Assembly: GCF_000243675.2 (NCBI RefSeq)
Contig: NZ_AHMM02000017.1
Coordinates: 434,001 to 498,000 of the forward strand
Source: Leptospira inadai serovar Lyme str. 10
GTDB lineage: Bacteria; Spirochaetota; Leptospiria; Leptospirales; Leptospiraceae
Direction of reading: 5' to 3'
Length of the DNA stretch: 64,000 bases
Position numbers and translations under genes: made by a program. Of this stretch, positions 49,733 to 58,996 are shown piece after piece. Every line of letters starts with the position of its first letter. Position 1 is the first letter of the stretch. A model generated the notes under the pieces. It did not search any database. It was not told where the DNA came from and saw only the letters and a list, made by a program, of their open reading frames with translations.

Positions 49733-50671
49733 CTAATCTTTTCTCGGCTCGTCCAACAAACCGCCCCATTGACTCCAAGCCTGTCCCCAAAATCCTCGAT
49801 CCCAAATATCGCCGCTCGCTTCCATTTGTACGGGCAATCGATTCCATGGTACTCCCGGGAACCTGTGATGGATTCGATGATAATTGAAATGAAGAAAATA
49901 TCCGCTCAATCGAAACGGCAAATATAAATTATACGCCGAGTTCTTATCGTCGATTTCCTTCCCATAATGATAGGCGTTATCGAAAAAAGAGACAAAGAAT
50001 GCCCTAAGCAATACTGCAATACCTAAAATCCAGCACTGCGTTCCGAAAAGCCAGACGGAGGGAGCGTAGACCATCGCCGTGAAAAACAGGTCTTTTCTGA
50101 TTTCGGTCAGAATTTCCGGCTTGTATACCCACTTGAAGAAAGCTTCTTCGATCGGAAGTTTCGAGAGCCTGGCAGAAATCGGTTTCGTTAAAATGGTCGG
50201 CAATGCTAAAAATAAACCGACCGCTACCTCAAAACAATACGTGGCGAGAGTGATCCTAAAATAATACCGTAAACTTTGCAACCAACGAGGATAGGAAGAG
50301 ATCGGATCAAAGAATTCGATCCGATCTCCCGCTTCCCGATTGTATTTATGGTGCATCAAATGGCCTGCTTTCAATACGGCAAATTGAGTCCCGAATAGAA
50401 TCGCGAGACATCTTCCCCAAAATTGGTTTTGAGAACGATTATTGGAAAAATTTCCGTGGATGCTTTCATGGATTAAATTCCAGAGCGCGTAAGACACCGG
50501 TCCGGTCGATATCGCAACCGGCAATCCGATCCAAAACGAACCGGGGAATAGCAGTAGTAAAATCGGTACTGCGTACTGAAAACTTCCAAAAAAGAATACG
50601 AACAGCCAAGCCAGCCTGATATTGAGGTTGGTAGGAAGATCTCTTGTGGGAATCGTCGAAGAAAAAGACAT
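49733..50671 (-). CDS. Fatty acid desaturase
   Basis: A membrane-bound di-iron enzyme that introduces double bonds into acyl chains. In 312 residues the three histidine boxes are HESIH (68-72), HLMHH (104-108) and HRIHH (near 270-275). Several membrane segments flank the boxes, as in the acyl-lipid desaturase family; head group and position of desaturation cannot be read. It starts about 97 bases from the divergent MBL lipoprotein gene. Confidence 0.92.
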   Translation of the reverse strand: MSFSSTIPTRDLPTNLNIRLAWLFVFFFGSFQYAVPILLLLFPGSFWIGLPVAISTGPVSYALWNLIHESIHGNFSNNRSQNQFWGRCLAILFGTQFAVLKAGHLMHHKYNREAGDRIEFFDPISSYPRWLQSLRYYFRITLATYCFEVAVGLFLALPTILTKPISARLSKLPIEEAFFKWVYKPEILTEIRKDLFFTAMVYAPSVWLFGTQCWILGIAVLLRAFFVSFFDNAYHYGKEIDDKNSAYNLYLPFRLSGYFLHFNYHRIHHRFPGVPWNRLPVQMEASGDIWDRGFWGQAWSQWGGLLDEPRKD

Positions 50672-50768
50672 CTTGATTTCCTATTCTAATTCTCCAGTTT
50701 GGGCGGCAATCGTTTCGGCAGGAAAAAATTGCCTCCCGTTTTATACACGATCGGTCCAAGTTAACGAT

Positions 50769-51881
50769 ATGATAAACGCTAGACAAGCCGCGATTTTTTC
50801 TCTTTTTCTTATCATCACCGGGTGTTTTCCGCTAGATCCGGACCGCGTTTCTTCCCCTAGTTATAAAGATGGCCGGTATAGAAACTTGGCTCCCGACGAA
50901 GAACTCGTCGGCAAATCCTTCTTTTCCGTATTAAAATGGAAACTGTTCGGTCCCCACGATCCTCCCACAGTCAAAGGATTGAGCAACGAATTACCTTTGG
51001 TATTAGAAAGATCTGCTGGAGACTTGATCGCGGCGGAGGGAAGGATCCGAGCAGTGTGGTTAGGTCATTCCACGATCTGGATTTCCGTTACCCAAAAAGG
51101 AAAAACGATCAATATCCTGACCGATCCTATCTTTGAATCTCCGACTCCGATTTTGGTGGACCGTTGGGTCCCGTTACCGATACCGAAAGAATCTCTTCCT
51201 GCCGTGGATTTCGCGATCGTCAGTCACGCTCATAGGGACCATTTAGATCGGGACAGTCTCCGGTTTTTACGTTCTAAAAATCCTAATTTAAAAATCCTGC
51301 TACCGTCCGGAATGAAAGCCTTCTCGGAAGATGAGAAGCTGGGTCTCGCGCAAGTCCAGGAAATCGGTCAAGTAACGCATCATGATTTCGTAAAGATAGT
51401 GTTTCTTCCGGCGTACCATTGGAGTCGTATGGGAGTCAACGATACCAACCAGTATTTTTGGGGAAGTTATGCCATTGAGGCTGCCGGAAAACTGATCTAC
51501 TTTGCCGGGGACACCGGGTATTCCGTTCATTTTAAGGAAATTGCAAAGCTTTTAGGAAAGCCTATCGATTTGGCATTCCTTCCGATCGGGGCATATAAAC
51601 CCAGATGGTTTATGAAACATGCTCATATCGGCCCGGACGAGGCTCTTGCGGCTTCCATAGACTTGGACGCCAAATCGTTCGCTCCGATTCATTGGGGAAC
51701 CTTTCCCCTCGGAGACGATCTTCCGCAAGAACCGGTATTGGATTTAAAAGGAAAACTTAATTTTCCCGAAATTCCGGACATAAAAGGATTAAATCCATTG
51801 TACACCGGTATATCTTGGGGAAATAAAAACGGGGTCAGAGTGGTCCCTTGGACGATCGGTAGCGGCATCGATTTAGAATAA
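50769..51881 (+). CDS. Metallo-beta-lactamase-fold lipoprotein (NAPE-PLD-like)
   Basis: A 370-residue exported hydrolase. I start at ATG 50769 because it gives a proper lipoprotein signal with LFLIITGC (Cys19); the same frame is open to 50622 but that stretch overlaps the desaturase gene on the other strand. The MBL zinc motif HxHxDH reads SHAHRDHLD, and DTGYSVHF and PIHWGTFPLGDD complete the site. The length and the C-terminal blocks resemble NAPE-hydrolysing phospholipase D-like enzymes, which suggests a phospholipid substrate (inference). Confidence 0.85.
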   Translation: MINARQAAIFSLFLIITGCFPLDPDRVSSPSYKDGRYRNLAPDEELVGKSFFSVLKWKLFGPHDPPTVKGLSNELPLVLERSAGDLIAAEGRIRAVWLGHSTIWISVTQKGKTINILTDPIFESPTPILVDRWVPLPIPKESLPAVDFAIVSHAHRDHLDRDSLRFLRSKNPNLKILLPSGMKAFSEDEKLGLAQVQEIGQVTHHDFVKIVFLPAYHWSRMGVNDTNQYFWGSYAIEAAGKLIYFAGDTGYSVHFKEIAKLLGKPIDLAFLPIGAYKPRWFMKHAHIGPDEALAASIDLDAKSFAPIHWGTFPLGDDLPQEPVLDLKGKLNFPEIPDIKGLNPLYTGISWGNKNGVRVVPWTIGSGIDLE

Positions 51882-51961
51882 AGCATAGGGAAAAAACCTG
51901 GCGCCGTATTTCATTTTGTGAATTCTGGTATTTTCGGAACAAAGCCAAAGGTACCAGAAAA

Positions 51962-52966
51962 ATGAAAAATAAATTTTTCCCCGAAACAACTATAAACGGT
52001 AAGTTCGTTTATTATCTAGCGTTGATACTCATTCCGGCAATCACTCTAACATCGAACCTAGAGTCAAAAGAGCCGGACAAGACGGAAGTCCCGTTTGCGG
52101 CAACAGAGGCGAAGCAGGAACAGGATTCCTCCAAACCCAAAGCGAACGTTAGGCGAGTCGATGAGAGAAAGGGCACTTGGACGTTTCAATGGGGTTATAA
52201 TAGGACCGCTTTTTCGCAAAGCGATATCAACTTCAGAGGTCCGGGATACCATTTTACTTTAAAAGGTGTGGATGCTCGGGACAAACCGCAAAGCTTAGAT
52301 TCCGCTTATGTAAATCCGACTTTATGGGAAACTCCTCAGTTCAATTTCAAGTTCGCGTACTATATTACGGATCATTTTTTCATCTCCTTCGGAGAAGACC
52401 ATATGAAATACGTAATGACTACCGGACAAGCCGGAACGATCTCGGGTTATATCGATCCCCTGGCTATAGAAAAAGCGAGATTCGCGACTTCTCCCGAATC
52501 CGCAGTTTATCTATATATGTTTCCGAACAATCTTAACCAATTTGCGGGATATCACGGCGGGGGACAAACCGTGAATATCACGCCTGACTTTTTAAAGTTC
52601 GAACATACCGACGGTTTAAACTTCTTCTTTATCGAGCCCGGTTTTACGAATTCGTTTTGGGTTTCGAAAGACGGGGAGCACGCGTTCAGTTTAGTGGGCT
52701 CCGCGGGTGGCGGACCGGTTATTTGCCGAAGTGACGTCCGATTATTCGGGGAAGGAAAAAATAATCACTTCCATTTGTCCGGGTACGGACTCACCGCCTA
52801 TGTAGGAGCTAGACTCGACCTGTTTAAATCCTTCTTCATCGAATTCGGCGCGAGAGGCGGATACATAGATTTGCCCAGCATCCTAACCACCGGAAGAAGT
52901 AAAGAAAGAGCCTCTCAGAATTTCGACTTTATGGAGATGATCGGATCCGCCGGAACGACCTTTTAA
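51962..52966 (+). CDS. Unknown exported protein, probable outer membrane beta-barrel
   Basis: A 334-residue protein with an N-terminal hydrophobic signal (FVYYLALILIPAITLTSNL), a charged linker (about 35-70) and then alternating beta-strand sequence with aromatic girdle residues (WTFQWGYNRTAF, FNFKFAYYITDHFFISFG, FFIEFGARGGYIDL). This suggests a small outer-membrane barrel of the Leptospira type. AAAGG lies 12 bases before ATG 51962. No known family name can be given. It precedes ruvA by 16 bases. Confidence 0.7.
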   Translation: MKNKFFPETTINGKFVYYLALILIPAITLTSNLESKEPDKTEVPFAATEAKQEQDSSKPKANVRRVDERKGTWTFQWGYNRTAFSQSDINFRGPGYHFTLKGVDARDKPQSLDSAYVNPTLWETPQFNFKFAYYITDHFFISFGEDHMKYVMTTGQAGTISGYIDPLAIEKARFATSPESAVYLYMFPNNLNQFAGYHGGGQTVNITPDFLKFEHTDGLNFFFIEPGFTNSFWVSKDGEHAFSLVGSAGGGPVICRSDVRLFGEGKNNHFHLSGYGLTAYVGARLDLFKSFFIEFGARGGYIDLPSILTTGRSKERASQNFDFMEMIGSAGTTF

Positions 52967-52982
52967 AGGGATGAATCGATAG

Positions 52983-53621
52983 ATGATATCCGGGCTCCAA
53001 GGTTTTATTCGAAAATTAGAGGTAAGCACGGTCCAGTTGGATGTGCAGGGCGTCACCTATGAGATCACCATTTCGTTTAAAACCTATTTGGAACTAAAGG
53101 ATACGTCGATCGGCGGTAAAAAAGAAATCCGACTCCATATCCATCATTCGATAACCGAGCGAGGGCAGCGTTTATTCGGTTTTTTGCATGAACGCGATAA
53201 GGAATTCTTTAAGGTAATGAAAGGATTGCACGGGATCGGGGAAATGACCGCTTTAAAAGTGCTTTCCTTTTTTAGTCCTTGGGAATTGTACCGAATCGCT
53301 TCTTCCGGTCAGGCAAAGGATCTGGAAAAGATCCCGAAAGTCCGCGCCAAAACTTCGGAAAAGATTTTCTTCGAAGTGAAACAAAATATGAAAAAGCTGG
53401 AGCTATTTCTGGAAGGAACTCCGGCCGATCCGATCCCTTCGGACATTCGACGAGAAGAATTATCTTCCCCGGAAGATAGATTTAAGGAAACGGCGGTGCA
53501 AGCTCTGGTTCAGCTAGGATTCGACGATAAGTCCGCACTTAAGGAAGTCGAAAAAGTCTTAAAAAAGCAAGAGTTTCAAGATACGGGAGAATTGGTCCGG
53601 GAAATTCTAAAGAATCTATGA
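52983..53621 (+). CDS. ruvA: Holliday junction branch migration protein RuvA
   Basis: Binds four-way DNA junctions and guides RuvB. The 212-residue protein has the N-terminal OB-fold ([13 protein letters not shown], residues 1-13), the central helix-hairpin-helix pair ([16 protein letters not shown], then [16 protein letters not shown]) and the C-terminal RuvB-binding domain ([20 protein letters not shown]). No ruvB or ruvC is next to it. It starts 16 bases after the outer-membrane-like gene. Confidence 0.94.
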   Translation: MISGLQGFIRKLEVSTVQLDVQGVTYEITISFKTYLELKDTSIGGKKEIRLHIHHSITERGQRLFGFLHERDKEFFKVMKGLHGIGEMTALKVLSFFSPWELYRIASSGQAKDLEKIPKVRAKTSEKIFFEVKQNMKKLELFLEGTPADPIPSDIRREELSSPEDRFKETAVQALVQLGFDDKSALKEVEKVLKKQEFQDTGELVREILKNL

Positions 53622-54347
53622 AGGCGCTACGGAGAATTTCATAAACGGAAATTCCCAGGATCTCAAGCGGTCCAAGATTCCTCCTTCAATCGACACGGAG
53701 AATCTTGGATCGATCAGGTTAAAGAGTAAGCGTCTACCGAGACGCCCCTATTCAAAGAAGGCAGAATGCATTAGAATTTCTGCATGAATCATTTATCCGC
53801 AAGTTTGGACTGGCCAACGATTTTAGAGAAATTTGAAAGTGCGGACTAAAATACGTGCACGCGATAGACTGAAATGCGGATTGTTTAGATATCGCCGTGT
53901 GAGGTGGAATCGGGAAGCGAAAGAGAATATCGGTTTTGTAGAGACAGTGGAAATATCTCCGTATATAAAAAAGGAGTGATTGTTGTTAAAAATTAGATAG
54001 GCTTAACTCCGGCATATTTAGAATTAAATTTGAAATTTAGTTCGAGTCTAGGAAGCCAAATCCGGGTAAACCTAAGCTCCGTTCGACCTGGAAAGACAAA
54101 TTTACGGAAGGCAATCCGTACGCTTTTATCGGAAAAGCAATACCAGAATAATTTCTGTTTTAAAAGAACCAATTCCGTTATTTTATACAGAAAGGACCCT
54201 ACCATTTCCATAACGATTCCACTTTTAATTTCAATGAAAATTAGACCTTAGAACAAAAAATGGCTTGATCCAAATACTTCATATTTAAAGTATTAATGCA
54301 TAAACTAATTGCTTCGTTGGTTCGAACGATGCATAAGGAGCAGAACG
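53622..54347. other. Long intergenic region, AT-rich, no supported gene
   Basis: About 725 bases. The first half has a small hairpin (GCGTCTACCGAGACGC, at 53731-53746) without a T-run. In the second half, overlapping frames 53993-54211 (minus) and 54030-54251 (plus) are open for about 72 codons each but have no binding site and no known family, so I do not call them. The composition is more AT-rich than the flanks, which may mark decayed or inserted sequence. Confidence 0.4.
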
Positions 54348-54791
54348 ATGTTAGAAACTTTACTTTCCACCAATGAGGACCTGGTCCCTCTGATTCTTAG
54401 GATCACACTCGCTGTCGTGATCTTCCCTCACGGCGCTCAAAAACTTTTCGGCTGGTTTGGCGGTTACGGCTTTAAGGGAACCTTCGGATATCTAACCCAA
54501 CAGGCAGGTCTCCCTACAATCATTGCCACCCTCGTAATACTCGGTGAGTCGCTCGGATCGATCGCCGTTTTATTGGGCATTCTTACTCGCTTTTCGGCCA
54601 TCAGTATCGGAATAATCATGGTCGGCGCCGCCCTCATTCACAAAAGCAACGGCTTTTTTATCAATTGGCATGGCGCTCAAAAAGGAGAGGGATTTGAATT
54701 CCACCTATTAGCGATCGGAATCGCATTGGCACTCGGAGTTACTGGTGGAGGATTGTTTTCCCTCGATCAGTTCATTCTCACCCTATTCTAG
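54348..54791 (+). CDS. DoxX family membrane protein
   Basis: A 147-residue inner-membrane protein with four membrane segments (about residues 10-30, 50-75, 80-100 and 120-140). The DoxX features HGAQKLFGWFGGYG (about 28-41) and GLPTIIATLVILGE are present. I start at ATG 54348, with AAGGAG eight bases upstream; the frame opens upstream at 54309. DoxX relatives take part in redox or thiol processes in some bacteria, which is not proven here. It stands alone before a repeat cluster. Confidence 0.88.
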   Translation: MLETLLSTNEDLVPLILRITLAVVIFPHGAQKLFGWFGGYGFKGTFGYLTQQAGLPTIIATLVILGESLGSIAVLLGILTRFSAISIGIIMVGAALIHKSNGFFINWHGAQKGEGFEFHLLAIGIALALGVTGGGLFSLDQFILTLF

Positions 54792-54881
54792 GAAAAAATC
54801 ATGCTGCCTTCTCCGGGAATTGAATCCGTTACGGGTAGTGTCTTTCCGGAGATCCATTTTCACGGAAAAGGCCCACCCGAA

Positions 54882-55168
54882 CAGAGGACGGAAGACTGAG
54901 GACAGACGCGTTCGCTTCGCTCGCGCTAGACAGAAGCTGCTCGACATTGTAAAGGCAGCAGCGGCAGAGGAAAAGATCTACTGCACAGGAGCTCCAACAT
55001 AATTCGTTTTTAAAAAAATTGTTGTCAGGGAAATAGGAATAATCCTCTGTCCTCTGTCCTCTGTCCTCTGTCCTCTGTCCTCTGTCCTCTGTCCTCTGTC
55101 CTCTGTCCTCTGTCCTCTGTCCTCTGTCCTCTGTCCTCTGTCCTCTGACCTCTGTCTTCTGACCTCTG
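54882..55168 (-). repeat. Heptamer-ended repeat cluster 8
   Basis: A reverse-oriented partial core (ACGCGTTCGCTTCGC, GACAGAAGCTGC, AAAAGATCTACTG) and the inverted copy of the AACGAATTATGTTGG module (54988-55045) are joined to a long heptamer array. It fills most of the 478-base gap between the DoxX gene and sucC. Frames read across it (for example a 145-codon one on the minus strand) encode repeated EDRGQRT units and I treat them as spurious. Confidence 0.85.
55043..55147 (+). repeat. Heptamer array (TCCTCTG) x 15
   Basis: Fifteen perfect, uninterrupted TCCTCTG units (105 bases), then imperfect units ACCTCTG and TCTTCTG. It ends about 120 bases before the sucC start. A perfect short-unit array is prone to length change by slippage, so it could differ among strains. 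Confidence 0.97.
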
Positions 55169-55269
55169 CCCCCAAATTCTCTACGAAAGGAATGGACAGG
55201 AAATTCCGGCGGAAAATCCTTAGAAAAAGCGATTCGTATCCTTCTTAACCCCAATAAAAAGGCCAATTA

Positions 55270-56442
55270 ATGAAAATTCATGAGTACCAGGCGAAAGAAA
55301 TCCTGAGACGCCATAACGCGAAGGTTCCCTTCGGCGTAGTTATAGATCAAAAAACCGACGGAGCAAAAGCATACGACGAAGTATCCGGGAAAACGGGAAC
55401 TCCTGTCGTAGTCGTAAAGGCTCAGATCCACGCCGGTGGGCGTGGAAAAGGCGGAGGAGTCAAAGTAACGAAAACGAAAGATGACGCTCTTACCGCCGTA
55501 GATAAAATTCTGGGCATGCAGCTGATCACTCCCCAAACCGGACAGGAAGGAAAGAAGGTCCTAAAAGTCTATCTGGAACAAGGAATTAACATCGCAAAAG
55601 AATACTACCTTAGTATCCTCTTGGACCGCTCGATTCGTAAAACGATTATCATGGCCTCTACTGAAGGCGGTATGGAAATCGAAGAAGTTGCAGAAACGCA
55701 TCCCGAAAAAATCCTGAAAATCGCCGTCGATCCGGGAATCGGATTGCAACCGAGCCAGGCTTCTCAACTCGCCTTCGACCTGGAATTGCCGGTAGAATCC
55801 CATAAATCCTTCAAAGCTTTACTTTCTTCCATTTACCAAGCGTACATCAAAGAAGACGCGTCACTCTTGGAAATCAATCCCCTGATCTTAACCAAGGAAA
55901 ATGAAATCGTCGCCGGAGATTGTAAAATGGATCTGGACGAGAACGCTCTTTATCGTCACCCGGACAATGCCGCATTCCGCGACATTTCCGAAGAAGATCC
56001 TCTGGAAGTCAAGGCCAGCGAGTACAATATCAATTACGTAAAACTGGACGGAAATATCGGCTGTATGGTTAACGGAGCCGGTCTCGCGATGGCCACCATG
56101 GACATCGTAAAATTAGCGGGAGCCGAGCCTGCAAACTTCTTGGACGTAGGCGGTGGGGCGAACGTAACCACGGTAACAAACGGATTTAAATTAATTTTAG
56201 GCGACCCGAACGTAAAAGGAATTTTCGTGAATATCTTCGGCGGGATCGTACGTTGCGATCGAGTCGCGACAGGTATTATAGAAGCGGCCAAAGCGGTGAA
56301 TATCAATGTTCCCCTAGTTGTGCGCCTAAAGGGAACCAACGCGGAAGAAGGAAAGCGGATTCTGAACGAATCCGGCCTGAACATCATCGCGGAAGAAGAT
56401 CTGCGCACCGCAGCTAAAAAAGTGGCGGAAGCCATTAAATAA
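55270..56442 (+). CDS. sucC: Succinyl-CoA synthetase beta subunit
   Basis: The nucleotide-binding half of succinyl-CoA synthetase, which makes ATP or GTP in the TCA cycle. The 390-residue length is standard. The start [20 protein letters not shown], the ATP-grasp domain with [14 protein letters not shown] (about 57-70), and the C-terminal CoA-ligase-like domain ([27 protein letters not shown]) are present. It lies 24 bases before sucD. Its promoter region includes the heptamer array ending 122 bases upstream. Confidence 0.97.
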   Translation: MKIHEYQAKEILRRHNAKVPFGVVIDQKTDGAKAYDEVSGKTGTPVVVVKAQIHAGGRGKGGGVKVTKTKDDALTAVDKILGMQLITPQTGQEGKKVLKVYLEQGINIAKEYYLSILLDRSIRKTIIMASTEGGMEIEEVAETHPEKILKIAVDPGIGLQPSQASQLAFDLELPVESHKSFKALLSSIYQAYIKEDASLLEINPLILTKENEIVAGDCKMDLDENALYRHPDNAAFRDISEEDPLEVKASEYNINYVKLDGNIGCMVNGAGLAMATMDIVKLAGAEPANFLDVGGGANVTTVTNGFKLILGDPNVKGIFVNIFGGIVRCDRVATGIIEAAKAVNINVPLVVRLKGTNAEEGKRILNESGLNIIAEEDLRTAAKKVAEAIK

Positions 56443-56466
56443 GAGATTAGGTATACTTAAACAAAC

Positions 56467-57351
56467 ATGGCAGTATTAGTAGATAGCAACACCAGAGTGG
56501 TAGTCCAAGGGATCACCGGAAAAGAGGGGTCCTTTCACGCTCAGCAAATGATCGAATACGGAACCAACGTAGTCGGCGGAGTAACACCGGGAAAAGGCGG
56601 ACAAAAAGCGGATCTAGTCGGTAAGGCAGTTCCGGTTTTTAACAGCCTAAAAGACGCAATTCTGCAGGAAGGAGCAAACGCTTCTATCATATTCGTTCCG
56701 CCTCCCTTTGCAGCGGATGCGATCCTGGAAGGAATTTTCAATGAAATTCCATTGGTGGTTTGCATCACCGAAGGGATTCCGACTCACGATATGCTCAAGG
56801 TGTACAGCGCCCTCAGAAGCTCAAAAACGCGCTTGATCGGCCCGAATTGTCCCGGGATTATTTCTCCAAAATACCATGTAAAAATGGGTATTATGCCCGG
56901 ATTTATCCACCAAGCAGGTTCTATCGGAATCGTTTCCCGCTCAGGAACCCTAACCTACGAATCCGTGGCACAGCTAAGCCAACAGAATTTGGGACAATCC
57001 ACGGTAATCGGTATCGGGGGGGACCCTGTTCCGGGAATGAACCATACCGAAGCGGTCAAACTCTTAAACGAGGATTCCGAAACAAAAGGAATCGTCATGA
57101 TCGGCGAAATCGGCGGAACTTCCGAAGAAGAAGCGGCCGAATACATTAAGCAAAATGTAAAAAAACCGGTCGTGGGTTTTATTGCGGGACAAACCGCACC
57201 TCCCGGTAAGAGAATGGGTCATGCAGGCGCCATTATCAGCGGGGGAATGGGAACTGCTTCCTCAAAAATGAAGGCTATGAGCGATGCGGGTATCCATGTT
57301 TGTCAATCAATCGCCGAAGTCGGTGAAAAAATGAAGAAGGCGATCGGCTAA
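56467..57351 (+). CDS. sucD: Succinyl-CoA synthetase alpha subunit
   Basis: The CoA-binding half, which carries the phosphohistidine. In 294 residues: N-terminal Rossmann fold with [18 protein letters not shown] (11-28), GPNCPGII (125-132), and the active histidine His252 ([12 protein letters not shown]). Together with sucC and gltA it supports a full TCA cycle. It is followed by a TolC-like gene after 37 bases, which could share the transcript. Confidence 0.97.
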   Translation: MAVLVDSNTRVVVQGITGKEGSFHAQQMIEYGTNVVGGVTPGKGGQKADLVGKAVPVFNSLKDAILQEGANASIIFVPPPFAADAILEGIFNEIPLVVCITEGIPTHDMLKVYSALRSSKTRLIGPNCPGIISPKYHVKMGIMPGFIHQAGSIGIVSRSGTLTYESVAQLSQQNLGQSTVIGIGGDPVPGMNHTEAVKLLNEDSETKGIVMIGEIGGTSEEEAAEYIKQNVKKPVVGFIAGQTAPPGKRMGHAGAIISGGMGTASSKMKAMSDAGIHVCQSIAEVGEKMKKAIG

Positions 57352-57388
57352 AACCGGTCTAAAATGGGATACAAATAGGAGGTTTATC

Positions 57389-58975
57389 ATGAACGACTAC
57401 CAGGAACAATCGAAGCGATTTTCAACCATTTCCACGATGAAAGCGTTTGCCTGGGGGGCCATCCTAGTTGTGTCCCAATTCGGCTTGCTGGCCCAATCCG
57501 GCACCAAGCAACTCAAATTAACGACGGAGGAAACCGTCAAACGTGCCTTGGAAAGCAATTTTAATCTCCAAAACCTCCGCTATCAGTTGGTAAAATCGGA
57601 CTCCGATTATTTAAAAGCGGAATCGAAGTATTCCTGGAAAATCGTAGCGGACGGAAGCTTCAACCAAACGGTATTACCCTTCAACCAAAACAACGTCTTT
57701 ACCGGTAACAAGATCTCCGACGATACGATTAAGGGAGGGATTGAAAAGACGATACGGGCGACCGGTACATATTTCAAAATCGAAGCGGGAAACAGACGAT
57801 TCGACTCGAACGCTTTCGAGGATAAAAGCAACCCTTTTACCGCAAGTTTCTCGGGCTTAGGACTTCCGCCGTTATATACGGGCTTTCTTCGCTTAACATT
57901 TAGTCAAGATCTTATGAAAAACGCCTTCGGTTATCAAGGTCGAAACGAAGAGAAAATTTTAGATAAGCAGACGCAGATAGCCAAGAACCAAGTTTCACAA
58001 CAAATTTCTCAAGCAATCGTGGACTCTCTACTCGATTTCTGGGACTATTCGATCAAACTGCATTCGTTAAAAACGTACAGAAAACTTCAGGAAAACGTAA
58101 AAGACATCCGTAACCTAACGATGCGCAAGCAGGGCCTCGGTTTGTCCGAAGGCTTCGAAGTCAACCAATGGAATTCCTTACTCGCCCAAGCGGACAGCCA
58201 ACTAGAAACGGCGATCGTTCAGAAAGACGAATCCAAGCGAAAACTGGCGCGCGAACTTAAATTGGATGATGGAACCGAGCTTTCCGAGGAAACGGATTTG
58301 CTGGAAGAAATTCCCGAAAAACCGGATTACGCTAAAGACTTGGTGATCGCTTACCAAAAAAGAGCGGATTACTTAAATGCAATTAAACAAAAAGAGATCG
58401 CCGAAGTTCTGCTAAAGAACGCGAAAGATAACCAGCTTCCGAGTCTGACTCTATCCGGGACGGCGGCTTCGCAGGCTCAGACTCTCGCCTCCCCGCAAAA
58501 GAATTATAGCGATCCTGCGGACGGAGTGAGTTCCTTCAAATACAAGGATTATCAAAGTAAATTAGCTTTTTCTTATCCTTTATTCGATAAAGGAGTGTAT
58601 GCGGGAAGACGGGATTCCGAAATCGGAGTTCGCCAGGCCGTTCTCGCCGAGCAGGACATCAAGAATCAGGTTCGGGATGATGTCCGAGGAAGAATCGATT
58701 CGTTAGAAGCGAGTTATCGAATATACAAAAATTCGATCGTTACGGAGCGCGAGACCCAGAGCTATTATAACGGAGTTCTCCGTAGTTTTCGGCAAGGTAG
58801 AGCCGACGCAGTGGCCGTAAAGAACGCTTTGGATACCTTAGTTCAGGATCAACTTAGTCTAACTCAGGCGAAGGTGAATTTTAATATCGATTTAATGCGC
58901 TATTATATCGCAAAGAATACGCTCTTAGAGCGCTTCGATTTGAGTGTGGATAAACTGCTTCCCAACATAGAATAA
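57389..58975 (+). CDS. TolC family outer membrane efflux protein
   Basis: A 528-residue outer-membrane channel of efflux or type I secretion systems. AGGAGG lies six bases before ATG 57389; 16 residues precede a signal-like segment (MKAFAWGAILVVSQFGLLAQ, residues 17-36). The body has the alternating long helices and short loops of the TolC/OEP family, with duplicated NFNLQNLRYQLVKSD-type and VRDDVRGRIDSLEASY-type helices. No adaptor or pump genes are next to it, so its partners must lie elsewhere. Confidence 0.88.
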   Translation: MNDYQEQSKRFSTISTMKAFAWGAILVVSQFGLLAQSGTKQLKLTTEETVKRALESNFNLQNLRYQLVKSDSDYLKAESKYSWKIVADGSFNQTVLPFNQNNVFTGNKISDDTIKGGIEKTIRATGTYFKIEAGNRRFDSNAFEDKSNPFTASFSGLGLPPLYTGFLRLTFSQDLMKNAFGYQGRNEEKILDKQTQIAKNQVSQQISQAIVDSLLDFWDYSIKLHSLKTYRKLQENVKDIRNLTMRKQGLGLSEGFEVNQWNSLLAQADSQLETAIVQKDESKRKLARELKLDDGTELSEETDLLEEIPEKPDYAKDLVIAYQKRADYLNAIKQKEIAEVLLKNAKDNQLPSLTLSGTAASQAQTLASPQKNYSDPADGVSSFKYKDYQSKLAFSYPLFDKGVYAGRRDSEIGVRQAVLAEQDIKNQVRDDVRGRIDSLEASYRIYKNSIVTERETQSYYNGVLRSFRQGRADAVAVKNALDTLVQDQLSLTQAKVNFNIDLMRYYIAKNTLLERFDLSVDKLLPNIE

Positions 58976-58996
58976 AGCGGGAGATTAAGTTCACTT

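Noticed and set aside
53993..54251. Two opposing frames of about 72 codons in the gap before the doxX-like gene
   Set aside because: They overlap each other, have no start signals and no recognisable family; the AT-rich sequence gives open frames by chance.
54829..55266. 145-codon minus-strand frame of repeated EDRGQRT units near sucC
   Set aside because: It is a translation of the heptamer array, with 21-base periodicity and no start signal; a real protein is very unlikely.
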